DNA from: Allomyces macrogynus ATCC 38327
Lineage: Eukaryota; Blastocladiomycota; Blastocladiomycetes; Blastocladiales; Blastocladiaceae
NCBI GenBank assembly: GCA_000151295.1
Contig: GG745328.1
Location: 2,561,423-2,625,422, forward strand
Direction of reading: 5' to 3'
DNA: 64,000 bases
Positions 45,313 through 55,684 of the stretch are shown in pieces. Position 1 is the first letter of the stretch. Each line of letters opens with the position of its first letter. The position numbers and the translations under genes are program-made. The notes below the pieces were generated by a model that worked only from the letters and a program-made list of their open reading frames with translations, did no database searches and was not told where the DNA came from.

Positions 45313-45714
45313 CTCGCGCTCCTCGTCAATGAGGTTGTTCTTTCAATCGCGGGTTCACGGGATCAATCAGGTGCTGGTCGTGCGGGTCGGAGTATGCCGC
45401 GCGACGCGAGCAACGGACAGATCGGCGGCTTCGCTTGCTGACTTCGAAACAATGCGCTGAATATATTGCAGCAGGTCGAGGATGATCAAGAAAGGTGTGT
45501 CGCTGCCATGGTTGGCGGCGGCTCATCAACTTGATCGCGACCGAAAGGCTGGGAGGCAGTGGAGACACTGAATGCGACAAAACGTGACCGCGTCGATCCA
45601 TTTCAAGCTGGCTTGTGCTCTACGTGTCACTGCGCGACCCGGGCCAGCAGAGCTCAACAGGGAGTACGCACCGCGCAGCGAGCCAGTCCACCGAAAAATA
45701 TGGCAAGAATTGAT
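45313..45714. other. Spacer between TMEM216 and ARL6
   Basis: About 400 bp between two genes on the same strand; presumably TMEM216 3' end and ARL6 promoter. No other feature seen. Confidence 0.5.
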
Positions 45715-46443
45715 TCAAATTCGGAACCGAATCAGCTGCACAGCCAAGTTCACGGCCATGAGGAACTGAACGCCTGAGAGGGCCAAGAAAACCGCGTGGA
45801 TCCACTGATCGAGCGCCAAACTACTCAGCATCGCCCAAAGGGTGAGTGGAGAGTCTGCGAGCAAATCCGGACTGCGAAATAATCGCACACGTAGGTCTGC
45901 CACACCATGAAGAAGGCAGACAGGAATGGCGTGAGCAGCGACATGACAACGTAGACGACAAGCGGCGGAATTGATTCGAGGAGGTTGCCCTTGCTCCCTG
46001 AAAACACAGACGTCAGTTCATTGCCGCGCGATGAGTGGGTGGGTTGCGTGCCGCACAGGGCAGATGGCAAGGGCGACGTGGACGAACCGAAGAGCAGCCG
46101 GAGCATTTCGATGGGGAGCTGCAGGACGGCGAGCGCAATTTCCACGGAAAATGCGCTCCTTGGGTACGGCAATAGCCATCCTGTTCAACGTAACGATGGC
46201 CAGTACGTTTGTGTCTGCGGTCTTGGTAAGAACTACGGGGAATGCACCTTTATAGGCCAAGGATCCAAGGTTTGCCACGACCATCAAGGGCAATGCCGTT
46301 TCCTGGAACGACAGGAGCATTTGCAGTGGCAGCGACGGCTGAACCTGTGTCGAATTTGGACGCCGGCGTCAGAAATGCATACGAAGCGACTTCTGCCTTG
46401 ACGGTGAGACAATTACCGGGGATGGTTTTCTCTGAAAGGACAT
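45715..46443 (-). CDS. TMEM216: TMEM216-like ciliary transition-zone protein
   Basis: Tetraspan protein of the MKS/tectonic module at the ciliary transition zone. Exons 46443-46417, 46344-46248, 46180-46088, 45997-45889 and 45820-45715 join in frame to 143 residues; human TMEM216 has about 145. The family core is clear once spliced: LAYKGWLLPYP, IEMLRLLFGSKGNL and WQTYVLALDQ correspond to LYKGVLLPYP, IEVIRLFFGTKGNL and LQTYVLRLEV. Four hydrophobic segments are visible. The 27-nt first exon (MSFQRKPSP) is chosen for frame, a following in-frame acceptor and matching N-terminal length. No single ORF shows the gene; it appears only after splicing, so it is easily missed. Confidence 0.9.
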
Positions 46444-46931
46444 GATTTTGCAGCAAGTGGTGGTCAAGCAGGTCGCTATCACTATCGTTGATTTCTCCGT
46501 CGACAAGGCACTGAACGCTCAATGAATGTTGCGGGGCTCGACAGCACCTGCCGACCGACCTTCATGTATGAAAAACGCGTCGTTTCCCGCTGCGAAGCTC
46601 CTTGAAAATAACGGCATTTATTGTTTAGAGCCGGCTCTGGTTATGCTTTTGGAAAATGCAACGGTAAATCGAAGTCGAGTGTTGACGGTTGTGGATGGTG
46701 ATGTCGTGGCGTGAAACTGCTGGTCGAAAACACGAACGGCGCGCCAGCGCGACGCGTCCAACGGTAACCACCACAACCCGCACCCTACTACGACTGGACT
46801 GGGCGCACTCTGAGCTCAGTTGCTAGCTTGTCGAGCCACGCATTCTTATCGCCACGGTTCAAGACTGTTAGCGGAACTACCCGTCGACTTCCAGCTTGCC
46901 TGCCCAAGCGCGATAAATCCAGCCGCCGGTC
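46444..46931. other. Divergent promoter region TMEM216 / MFSD5
   Basis: About 490 bp between divergent starts. I looked for an RFX X-box; a half-site-like GGTAAC occurs near 46763 but not a full motif. Confidence 0.45.
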
Positions 46932-48785
46932 ATGTTTACAGAATCATTCATCGCCGCGTCAGTCGTGGCGGGTCTGCTCCTGCTCCACAATTTGCGGTTG
47001 TCTACTAAGCGGCCACTCGATGCCCCGTCGGCGCATGCGGCCGGGAACGACCGTGCCAACGGCCAGGCGCGCGGTTTTGCTGCATTCCAGACCAATTACG
47101 TCGTCGTGTTTGTTCTCGTTCATGGTGCGGTTTTTTCGGAGCAGCGCGATGCAGCGCGACACAGCGTCCTATCCCTACATCACGCTTACAGAACCTCAAT
47201 CCTTCTCGCTGCGGATCACGTCTAGCGAGCGACTGGCTCTTCGGACCGTACCTCTACGCTGTGTACCTCGAGCATGGTCTTGATCTGAGCTGGATCGCGA
47301 CCCTCAACATGGTCGGGTTTCTGTCAAGCGGAATTTTGGTAGAGTCCACCTCGTTCGTCACCTTGATTCGGCGTTTGCTCATGCTTTTCTGGTCCCTTGC
47401 GGGTTAGGGGTCATTCATTGGCAGTCTCAGCGACAAGTGGTCCGTTGAATCATGTTGTTTTTTTCCCCCCGAAGATGCCATCCGTGTTTTGCTCACGATT
47501 CAACTTTTTCTGTGACCAGGGGCCGGAAAAGACTATGCCTGCTGTTTCCCGTCGTCATGTGTGCGAGCTGTCTCTGCATCCAGTCGAGAAGCCTCCCACT
47601 CCTCATCATCGGTCGGCTGTTTGGCGGTGTCTCGACAGCGCTCCTCTACTCGGTCTTTGAGGCCTGGATGACGAGCGAGTTTTTCGCTCGAGGTGCCCAC
47701 GAATCTTTTCCCTATCATTCTAGCTCGCTTCTCCACCTGATGCGCTTCCGCTTGCTGCTAGGGTACCCGCCCGACGCCCTCGGCGGCCTCTTTTCCATGG
47801 CCATGACGCTCAACAGCGGCATGGCGATTCTGGCCGGTTTGTTCGCTAACTTTGTAACCGACTTGGCGGAGACCAGCCGAGCGCCTTTTTTGCTCGCCAT
47901 TGTCCCGGCATTGGTCAGCGCATTGGTGATCGCCACGACGTGGAACGAGAACTATGGCCGCACGACGGCCGGATCTGGGCAGTGGAAGAGCTTGGCTCGT
48001 GCGATTCGCGCCGGTGCGAACTCAAGACACTCGTATGAGGATTGACACCGATCTAACGCTGTGTGGTGGCCTCGTAGATGTATCGATTGTGCTGGTGGGG
48101 ACGATCCAAGCGTGTTTCGAGAGCGCCATGTTTGGCTTCGTGTGCCTGTATGGTCCCGCGTTGGACGCATTGAATGGTTTGCCCTTTTTATCCTTCTTCT
48201 CGGGCTCGTCGTCCTCGAAACCGTTCATCACTCATGCTTTCCCCAGTGCTACCAGAGTCGAACGGCGCGCTCCCATTCGGTATCATTTTTGCCACGTTCA
48301 TGGTCTTTTCCATGGCCGGGTCATCGCTGTGCGGCGCCTTCCCGCACCTCCCACGCGAGCCGCTCGCTGTCCTGGCCCTGATCCTCGCCTTCACGTCCCT
48401 ACTCGCGTCATCAGCATCCGAGGTTTGTTCTCTACCCTCCATTTTCCAACTCGCTGTCCCGCCTGCTCACTCTCTTCCCTGAACATAGTCCCTCGGACGC
48501 ACGTTTTTCAGTTTCTGCGTGTTCGAAATGGCCGTCGGCCTATACTTCCCCGCGATCTCGGCACTGCGCTCGCGTATCATCCCGGACGCCGTGCGCGGCA
48601 CCGCCATGAGCGTGTTCCAAGTTCCGTTGAACTTGCTCGTGGTCTCGGTTCTCGCACGGGTCGGGACTGACCCGGTCGACCAGGTCCTGCAAATGTGCGC
48701 GGGTTTGTGTGTGGTGGGGTTGCTGGCCGCGGTGCTCCTGCACAAGCACCAACAGGTCAAGGCGTTTCGCCGCAAGGTGGAGTGA
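46932..48785 (+). CDS. MFSD5-like major facilitator (molybdate-anion transporter type)
   Basis: Multi-pass MFS transporter of the MFSD5/MOT2 family, linked in algae and animals to molybdate uptake. Eight exons (46932-47124, 47226-47338, 47408-47439, 47520-47692, 47762-48013, 48078-48176, 48247-48422, 48489-48785) give 444 residues. Family landmarks: ASDWLFGPYLYAVY across intron 1, DKWGRKRLCLLF (the MFS loop 2-3 motif, across intron 3), GRLFGGVSTALLYSVFEAW, TWNENYG, VGTIQACFESAMFGFV, LPFGIIFATFMVFSMAGSSL and VGLYFPAISALRSRIIP. Order and spacing follow human MFSD5. Some donors are weak (GTAGAG, GTTTGC, GTGCCC), so individual junctions may shift by a codon or two. Confidence 0.9.
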
Positions 48786-48863
48786 TGGCGGGGTAGGGAA
48801 ATGAATGTACATTCATGTTTTTCTACAACGCGTTCCAGTATTGGATCGGGGAGATAGTGGTGA

Positions 48864-50179
48864 TCACTCGTGTCGTTGCACCAAACCTCCAGACTCGAAA
48901 CTGAAACGCACTAGCTCATCTGTCCCTGCCCGGCCTCCCAAAACGCAAATCGACGCGCCCACGCGCCGGGCGACATCGAGTCGCATCCGCATGCTCCGTG
49001 CCGTCGGGTACCAAATCAGCGCGGCCGATTTGGTGTCAATTCGCGCCTCGATCACGTCCTCAGCCGCATCCTCATCCCACGAGCGCGTCCACGACTTGGC
49101 CGGGGCGAGTATCTGCGCAACATTACCGCCGCGCACGGGGTCAAACTTGGTCGGCAGGCCGGACACGACGGCATTGTCGGCCTGCATCCCGTAGAAGTTG
49201 AGGCTGACAAGGAGGTGGTCGCAGGGTGCGGTGGGCGGTGGGCAGAGCCTGGAGAAAAGTGGTCAAGTGAGGTTCGCGCGGCAGTAGAGAAGCAGCGCGC
49301 TCAAGTGGACCGGTCGACGTGCTCCTCGACCCGGCAGCGGCGCGTTGGGCCCGATCCGGCGCCGCGCGGTCGAGTAGTCGTACGTCATGAGACTGAACCC
49401 GTCAACGTAATCTGCGATTGCCGCCATTACGTCTCTGGGCTCGGCGCCCGTTCCCATTGGGGACAGCGAAATGAAGAGCTTGCAGTTGGCTGCGTGGAGA
49501 GTCTTCCCCACCACTTGGAGCACCGGGTTCAGGTGCGGCAGCATTGCCGCCACGTCCAGGACCACTTTCACGTTTGAGGTCAGTTCAGCACCAGCGCGGA
49601 GGGAGCAGATCGCGTCTTTTCATACCGCCGTCATACTGCAATTCACGGCACGTATCGACCAGTATCGACGCGAACTGGACCGCATGCGCGCCCTCCTGGT
49701 CATACACGAGCATCGAGAGCTCTGGCACGGCCAGTCCGTCCAGCACGACGCGCGGCACGAGTTGTGGTCGCTGGTCGCGCGGGATGCGCGCAAGCGCGTC
49801 GAGCCACGTCTGGTTGCGCTCGGCCGAAGGGACAAGGTGGTACTTGTCCCTATTGGAGAAATGGCGCGCTCGTAAGGCCGAATCTGAAAGAAGAAAGCAT
49901 GCGCGGCCCCGAGACGTACTCAGCATAACGAACCGTGTGCCAGGCCGGGGAGAGGTAGTCGAGCTTGGTATGGTGCTCGAGCGCACGGGCAAAACCGTCC
50001 GCGTTCCACGGTGTCACATAGGCGAGTACGGTCGAGCGTGTTGGGAACGTGACAGATGGCGAACCTTGGCCGGCCATGTGGTTAATGGACGAGGTGACGC
50101 TCGTGTGCTGATCATACTGGTGCCATAGCGCGACGGCGATTGTGACGAGTACGGCAAATGCAGCTGCTGATTGAATCAT
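48864..50179 (-). CDS. CHID1-like GH18 domain protein
   Basis: Chitinase-domain-containing protein 1 (SI-CLP) family, a GH18 fold that usually binds rather than cleaves chito-oligosaccharides, in the secretory or lysosomal route. Exons 50179-49920, 49849-49626, 49564-49331 and 49248-48864. Signal anchor near the start (AAAFAVLVTIAVALW), then VLAYVTPWNADGFARA, LDYLSPAWHTV, QLVPRVVLDG, QYDGVVLDV, DGFSLMTYDYS, GPNAPL and SLNFYGM. At the position of the catalytic Glu (VLES in human CHID1) this protein has Asp. Exons 3 and 4 do not close in frame with any GT-AG pair I can find (exon 3 ends in phase 1, exon 4 needs phase 2), so there is either a one-base error, a frameshift or an unusual splice site. 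Confidence 0.82.
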
Positions 50180-50472
50180 TGAATGGTGGTGTGGGGCTGA
50201 CGCTTTGGTCGAGAAACGTCGCGCCAAGTGTTTGGTCGCGGGTCTGATGCAGCAACATTTGTGAACGTTGGGCATCAAATCACATTTGGCGGCACCAACT
50301 GCCTAGCAGCACACCACCACCGCCACCACGCGTCGACGCCATTCCCTCACGCCCTTGCGACCAAGCAACTACGGTACATGTATTCCACATCGGCGGGATC
50401 CAGGGGAGCGGACCTGCGCATCAAAACTGGCGACAAACACGCGCCGTCCCTCCACACCTATCCCATCCATCA
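50180..50472. other. Spacer between CHID1-like and WDR48 genes
   Basis: About 290 bp, nothing recognised. Confidence 0.5.
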
Positions 50473-53400
50473 TCACGCCTCGGACCCGACCGCCGACGGT
50501 GCCGTCGCGTCGCTCCCCGACGTTTCCGCGGCCGAAGACGATCCATTCACCGACCTGGCCCCGTCCACGGCGGCCACAGCCTCGGCCGCATTCGGATGAA
50601 TCCGGTACTGCGCGAGCATATCCCCATCAGCCCCCGCACGCCACAGGTACGTCCGCACGGTCGCCAACGTACTGAGCGGATTCAGAGGCTGCCCCTGGAA
50701 CAGCAACTGCAAGTAATCCTCGACCGCGACCCCATCGGGCACAACTATGCTCGAGTTTTCCACAATGTACGCGAGAATCCGGCGCACGCGCACGAGCCGG
50801 TGCGCCAAGAGCCGTGAATTCGGCGCACGCAGTTCCGGCAACCCGGACCCGGGCATCGCCGTCAAGACAAAGCCGATCTTGACGGGATCGCGCAATGGGA
50901 TAATGTCGTCGTAAAGAACGTTGCGCAGCCAGGTGGGGGAGACGGCGTCGATGGCGGAGCGATCGCGCGCAGTGGATCCGACGGTGCCGACCCACCGCGC
51001 CGCGGAACTGCACGCGTCGGCCGATTCCTCTTCGGTGATGGCGAGAACCGTGTTGTCCGGGATCGCGATCGGGCCGGGTGGAGGTGGTGGGCCGGGGGGT
51101 GCGGTGCTGCTCGGCGCGGTCATGGTCGCAGCAGGGGTGGGGACCGCGGCGGGCGCAGCGGCAGTCGTTGGAGAATCGCTTCCTGCGGCCGAGGACGCGT
51201 CGTTGGTCGCGGCACCCGGTACCGGGTTCGACACGCCCGAGATCGCGCTCTTGACCGACTCACCACTGCTCCCCGCAGCTGCCGTCGACGTTGCCGCCGT
51301 CGGTGTCGGTGGGACCGCGGGCGGCGGCTGGTCGTCGAGGTGCACGCGGCCCAAATGCTTGAGAGACAACCGGCGCAGCCGGCTCACGAGCGACTGCGAC
51401 CTACTGCGCTGGCGCCGCGGGACGGGTTCGCCCGACGCGTCGACCATGCTGGGCGACGATGTGCTGCGGCTCATCCCACGCCCACGCGCGACACTGCCCC
51501 CGGTCGTCGATTCCGAGTCCTTCGTGTCGCTGTCCCTATCGCACGTATCGTCATCGTGGTCGGTATCTGCCGGCGGCGCATTATACTCGCCGCTCGGCGG
51601 GTCCGCGGCCTGCGGCGCGCCGGTGCCGTTCGGTACGGGCGGAACCGGGGGAACCGCCGTCTGCCGCGTGCGCTCGGCGTCGATGACCGCGGCCATGTGC
51701 CGGAACAGCGAGACGAGCACCCATCGGCCCAAATTCGTGCGCTGGTCGGGCTGGTACGTGACGCCGTCAACCCCAGCCTCGTCCACGTACATGTCGGCGT
51801 CAAAGCACCGCGTTTCGGAGAGCAGCACAGAGAGCGTGCCAATCTTAGTATCGACCGTGCACCAGTTGATGGCGAATTCCGGTTGGTTGATCTCGGCAAT
51901 CGTCGTCTGGAAATCGACACGGCCATAGGACATGATGCGCACGCACCGGACAATGTCCCAGAGGTCAACGTTGCCCGCTGAGTCGAGCGTCAGCACGTGC
52001 CGCTTGTTCGTCAACATGCAGTGCTTGATCAAGCCGTGCTGGCCTGGGAACTCGACGAGCGCGTCCTTGCGCAAGACGGGTGGGGTCGCCGACGTTGACC
52101 ACGGCGCCAAATCGGCCGGGTCCTGCGTGAGCGCCATCGGCGGAAACGCAAGCAGGGAGCTCGGTGCAGCAGCGGCAGCCGACGCACCGCCCGCCGTCGC
52201 CGTTCGGTGAATGACGGGCTTTCGAGCAAGATCAAACCCGACAGCTGTCGGCGACTTCGGGCTCATTGGGTGCACGAGATCCCCACTTTCCCCATTGGTC
52301 TCGTCGTCGTCGGACGCAATCGGGTCCATGTCGTACGACTTGGGCCGCAATTCGCCGGGCTCCACGTCGCGCCACCCGCGCAGCCGGGACGCTGCCGTCG
52401 CCGCGTACACGATCCCGTCGTGCGCGAGGACCGAGTGCACGCCGCCCACCGAGTCTTCGCAGAACAGCGCGCGCGACCCGAGTCCATCCGCCGTCCCCGG
52501 GTGTCTCGTATCTGTGCGAAACACGACGCCGTCTTTCCCCGCCGAGTAAAACGCCGTGTCGGGTGCGCCGCAGAGCGTCCAGACCGAGTCCTGGTGGTGC
52601 GCAAACGTGGCCAGGCACCGGTTTGTGTGCAGCGACCAGAGCTTGACGGTCGTGTCGCTCGACGCCGAAAGGAGGAGTCGGCCGTCGTCAGAAATGAGCA
52701 GGGAGCGAACGTGGTCCGAGTGGCCAAGAAGCTGGCCGGCTTTCCTGCCAGATCGCGCGTCCCAGAGCCGGATCAGTTTATCGGGCGACCCGGACGCGAT
52801 CAGGGACCCGCTCGGGTGCGTGGCGAGCGCATAAATGGACTGTTTCGGAGTCGCGTCGGGGAGGGATACTGCACGGTGCGGGAACACCCCTGGGTGAGCC
52901 ACCATTCTCAACACACGTTTTCCAAATCGCAGCGCGCAACAACGTACACCAGGATACGGGTGCTCCGATGTCGGCCTTCATGTCCCAGAGCGCGATCCTT
53001 CGGTCAAGGCCACCACTGGCGACCCACTGTGGCCCGGGCGCGTAGGCGAGGCACTTGACGTAGTCGTTGTGGTGGCCGAGCACGGTGCTGGTTGCCGCAG
53101 TAATGACGGGCGGTGGTGCGAGCGCGTCGCCATCGGCGTCCTCATCGTCGTTCATGTCGCCGTAGTCGGGCGCGGACGCGAGTCGCCACAGGCGCACCGA
53201 GCGGTCGTTGGAGGCCGAGACGACTGGAAACGATCAGAAGAACAGGAATGATCAGATCAGGCTTATCGACAGGCGCAACGCCGAGCACCACCACCTCCAC
53301 CACGACACCCTGATTACAGTCAGACGCGTACGAGTCGGAATATGGCTCGGCAATGCCGGCGCAACGAGCGCGTTGATCCAATCCATGTGGCCGCGCAGCA

Positions 53401-53695
53401 CCATAGTCGCGCGCGGTCGTGGCGCCGCATCGTCAGCGGATGCCGTCAGCAGCCTGGCGGCACGCACGTCCCACCCAATGATCGTGCCGTCGCGCCCACC
53501 GGAAAGAAGTGCCGTGCGTGCGGCCGTGCCCATGGGCGCAGGCGTGATGGCGTTGATGCCGAGCCGATGGCCGACTTCATCTTTGGGCCCTGCTTCAAGC
53601 GGCAGGCTGTAGTAGACCTTGCGCACAATAGGCCGCGTCGGTGCGGGCGCCGCGCCCGGTGCTCCTGCCGCTGTGCTCGCTGCTGTTGAGGACAT
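50473..53695 (-). CDS. WDR48: WDR48/UAF1-like deubiquitinase activator
   Basis: WD40 protein that activates USP1/USP12/USP46-type deubiquitinases (Bun107 in fission yeast). Exons 53695-53332, 53223-52948 and 52889-50473 give 1018 residues, longer than human WDR48 because of a low-complexity insert. The N-terminal propeller includes [74 protein letters not shown] and [12 protein letters not shown], then [19 protein letters not shown] and [20 protein letters not shown] disordered S/T/P-rich insert of about 200 residues follows, including a PPGPPPPPG run. The C-terminus has the SUMO-like domain ([36 protein letters not shown]), matching the human end (KSGGDLTLHYR). Confidence 0.93.
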
Positions 53696-54287
53696 GTGCG
53701 CGGCGAGATCCAAGTACGGCGACAACGGGTCGGGCGGCGATCAGCGGCGTGGTTCGTGGCACAGCCGTCTTGCTGAGTTGGCAGCCGCAGCGGCAAGGTG
53801 AGCGCGTGCGAGCGCGGCAGGTCGTCTTGCAGCGGGAGCGCGTCGCGGTTCTTGACCGGCCGTTGTTTCGTGGTGCACAGCCGTGTCGGTGATGGAGCGG
53901 CCTGCAGTAACAGCGCCAGGTGCAGCGCCGTGCAGGCCCCATGCCAGCCAGCGTGCGGTGGGGGCACATCTGCCCCCCGCGTGCCAGTCACGCTTGCTGG
54001 TGCGGGACACCTTGTTTCTGCCGCGGGACAACCGCTCTGAAATGATGAAATCGAGCCGACCAACCCGAGCGTGGACCAACGCGCTCGACCCGACTGACCC
54101 GACCACCAGCACGATCGCGACAACTTGACCGACTGTCCCGGACAAAGCATCCCTGCAGCGTCGCGCACATTCTCCACCATAAATACGGCCCGCCACGCGC
54201 CGTCAGCACCAACAATCGCCGCACTCCCCTGCTGCTCTCCCGTCGGTCGACCCGCACACCACCACCACCACCACCACCGCCACCACC
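53696..54287. other. Divergent promoter region WDR48 / ECH1
   Basis: About 590 bp between divergent starts. Just before the ECH1 ATG is an ACC/CAC trinucleotide run (about 54256-54286), likely in the 5' leader. An ATAAATA near 54178-54184 could serve as a weak TATA element. Confidence 0.45.
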
Positions 54288-55560
54288 ATGGCTAACAAGA
54301 CCTACGCGACGATCCGCGTCTCCACGCCGCGCCCGAACATTGCGCTCGTCGAGCTGCACCGGCCCGACGCGCTCAACGCCATGAACGACCAGTACGCTCC
54401 TGGTCCCTGCCGCGGCTGCGCAATTAACCTGCTCTCGATGCTGACCTCCACTTGCTTCAAGGTTCTTTGTCGACGTCCAAGACTGTTTCTCGGCGCTCCA
54501 CGCCGACCCGGACGTGCGCGCCATTATTCTCGCGTCGGCGCACCCGCGTCTCTTCACGGCAGGGCTCGACCTCAAGGCCGTGCAGTCGGGCATGCTCCCG
54601 CAGCACGAGGATATTGGTCGCTGTGGCCTGCTGTTCATGAACCTGATCGACGTACGTGTTCCGTACTAAATCTCTGTCGCTTCAATGTTCTGGTGCTCAC
54701 ATTGTCGCTCTTCTCTCGCCCCAACTCAACAGCGCTGGCAGCGCGCCTTCACGGCCATTGACGAGTGCCGCGCGCCCGTCATTGCCGTCGTCCACGGCAT
54801 GTGCATTGGTGGCGGCGTTGACATGATCTGCTCGGCCGATATGCGCGTGTGCACGCAGGACGCGTCGTTCTCCGTCAAGGTACGATGACCGATCCCACTC
54901 GTATCGGCACAATTTGTTGTCGTCGTTTCTGACCACCTTGTCCACCTGTTCATAGGAGGTTGACTTGGCCATGGCCGCCGACATCGGCACCTTGCAGCGC
55001 CTGCCCAAGGTTGGTGGCCTTTGCTCTCGATTCGGCATCGCAATGACCGACCAAACTCACGGGAACGCGACTCTTGCCCCACAGATTGTCGGCAATCAGT
55101 CGACCGTGCGCGAGTGGGCCCTGACTGGCCGCACCTTCTCGGCTGCCGAAGCCAAGGACGCTGGTCTCGTTGGCCACGTTGTCGCCGACAAGAAGGCCGC
55201 CATGGGTACGTCCCCACCTCCTTTGATCTATGCGAGGCAACCTCGCAATCTGACGCTTCACTCGGTTTGCAGACAAGGCCTTTGAGATCGCCGAGATCAT
55301 TGCCTCCAAGAGCCCGATTGCCATCAACGGCACCAAGTACGCCCCTCACACCCTCACTCGCCTCCGTTCTTGCTTGTCATGTTCGCTCACGACTAGTTTG
55401 CCATTCTAGGGTCGCGCTCAACTACTCGCGCGACCACTCGGTCGCCGACGGCCTGCGCCAAATCGCCATGTGGAACGCGTCGCAGCTGCAGTCGCAGGAC
55501 GTGATCATGGCCGCGGCCTCGGTCCTGACCAAGCAGACGCCGCGCTTCAGCAAGCTGTAA
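54288..55560 (+). CDS. ECH1: Peroxisomal delta(3,5)-delta(2,4)-dienoyl-CoA isomerase
   Basis: Crotonase-fold enzyme that shifts double bonds so unsaturated fatty acids can pass through beta-oxidation. Seven exons (54288-54391, 54462-54651, 54733-54879, 54956-55009, 55085-55205, 55273-55336, 55410-55560) give 276 residues. Motifs: VELHRPDALNAMNDQ, the oxyanion-hole FTAGLDLKA and HGMCIGGGVDMICSADMR, and EVDLAMAADIGTLQRLPK, whose Asp/Glu pattern is diagnostic for ECH1 rather than simple enoyl-CoA hydratase. It ends FSKL, a type 1 peroxisomal signal, as in mammalian ECH1. Every junction is supported by alignment continuity, making this one of the best intron models in the window. Confidence 0.95.
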
Positions 55561-55684
55561 ATCGGCGCGCAGTCATTTTTGACGAGCTCGTTGGGAGCTT
55601 GTGTGTGGCCGTTGAGCAGGAATACAAAAAACATCATTCAAACCCGACCTGCACAAAAAAAAATCCAAACCTCCTTGGCAGCCG

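Noticed and set aside
45825..46172. Acetyl-CoA transporter (SLC33A1)-like fragment read from an unspliced frame
   Set aside because: A VPKE...LAVLQLP resemblance disappeared once introns were placed; the spliced product matches TMEM216 over its full length.
46740..46790. RFX-type X-box between TMEM216 and MFSD5
   Set aside because: Only a GGTAAC half-site is present; the second half does not fit the consensus.
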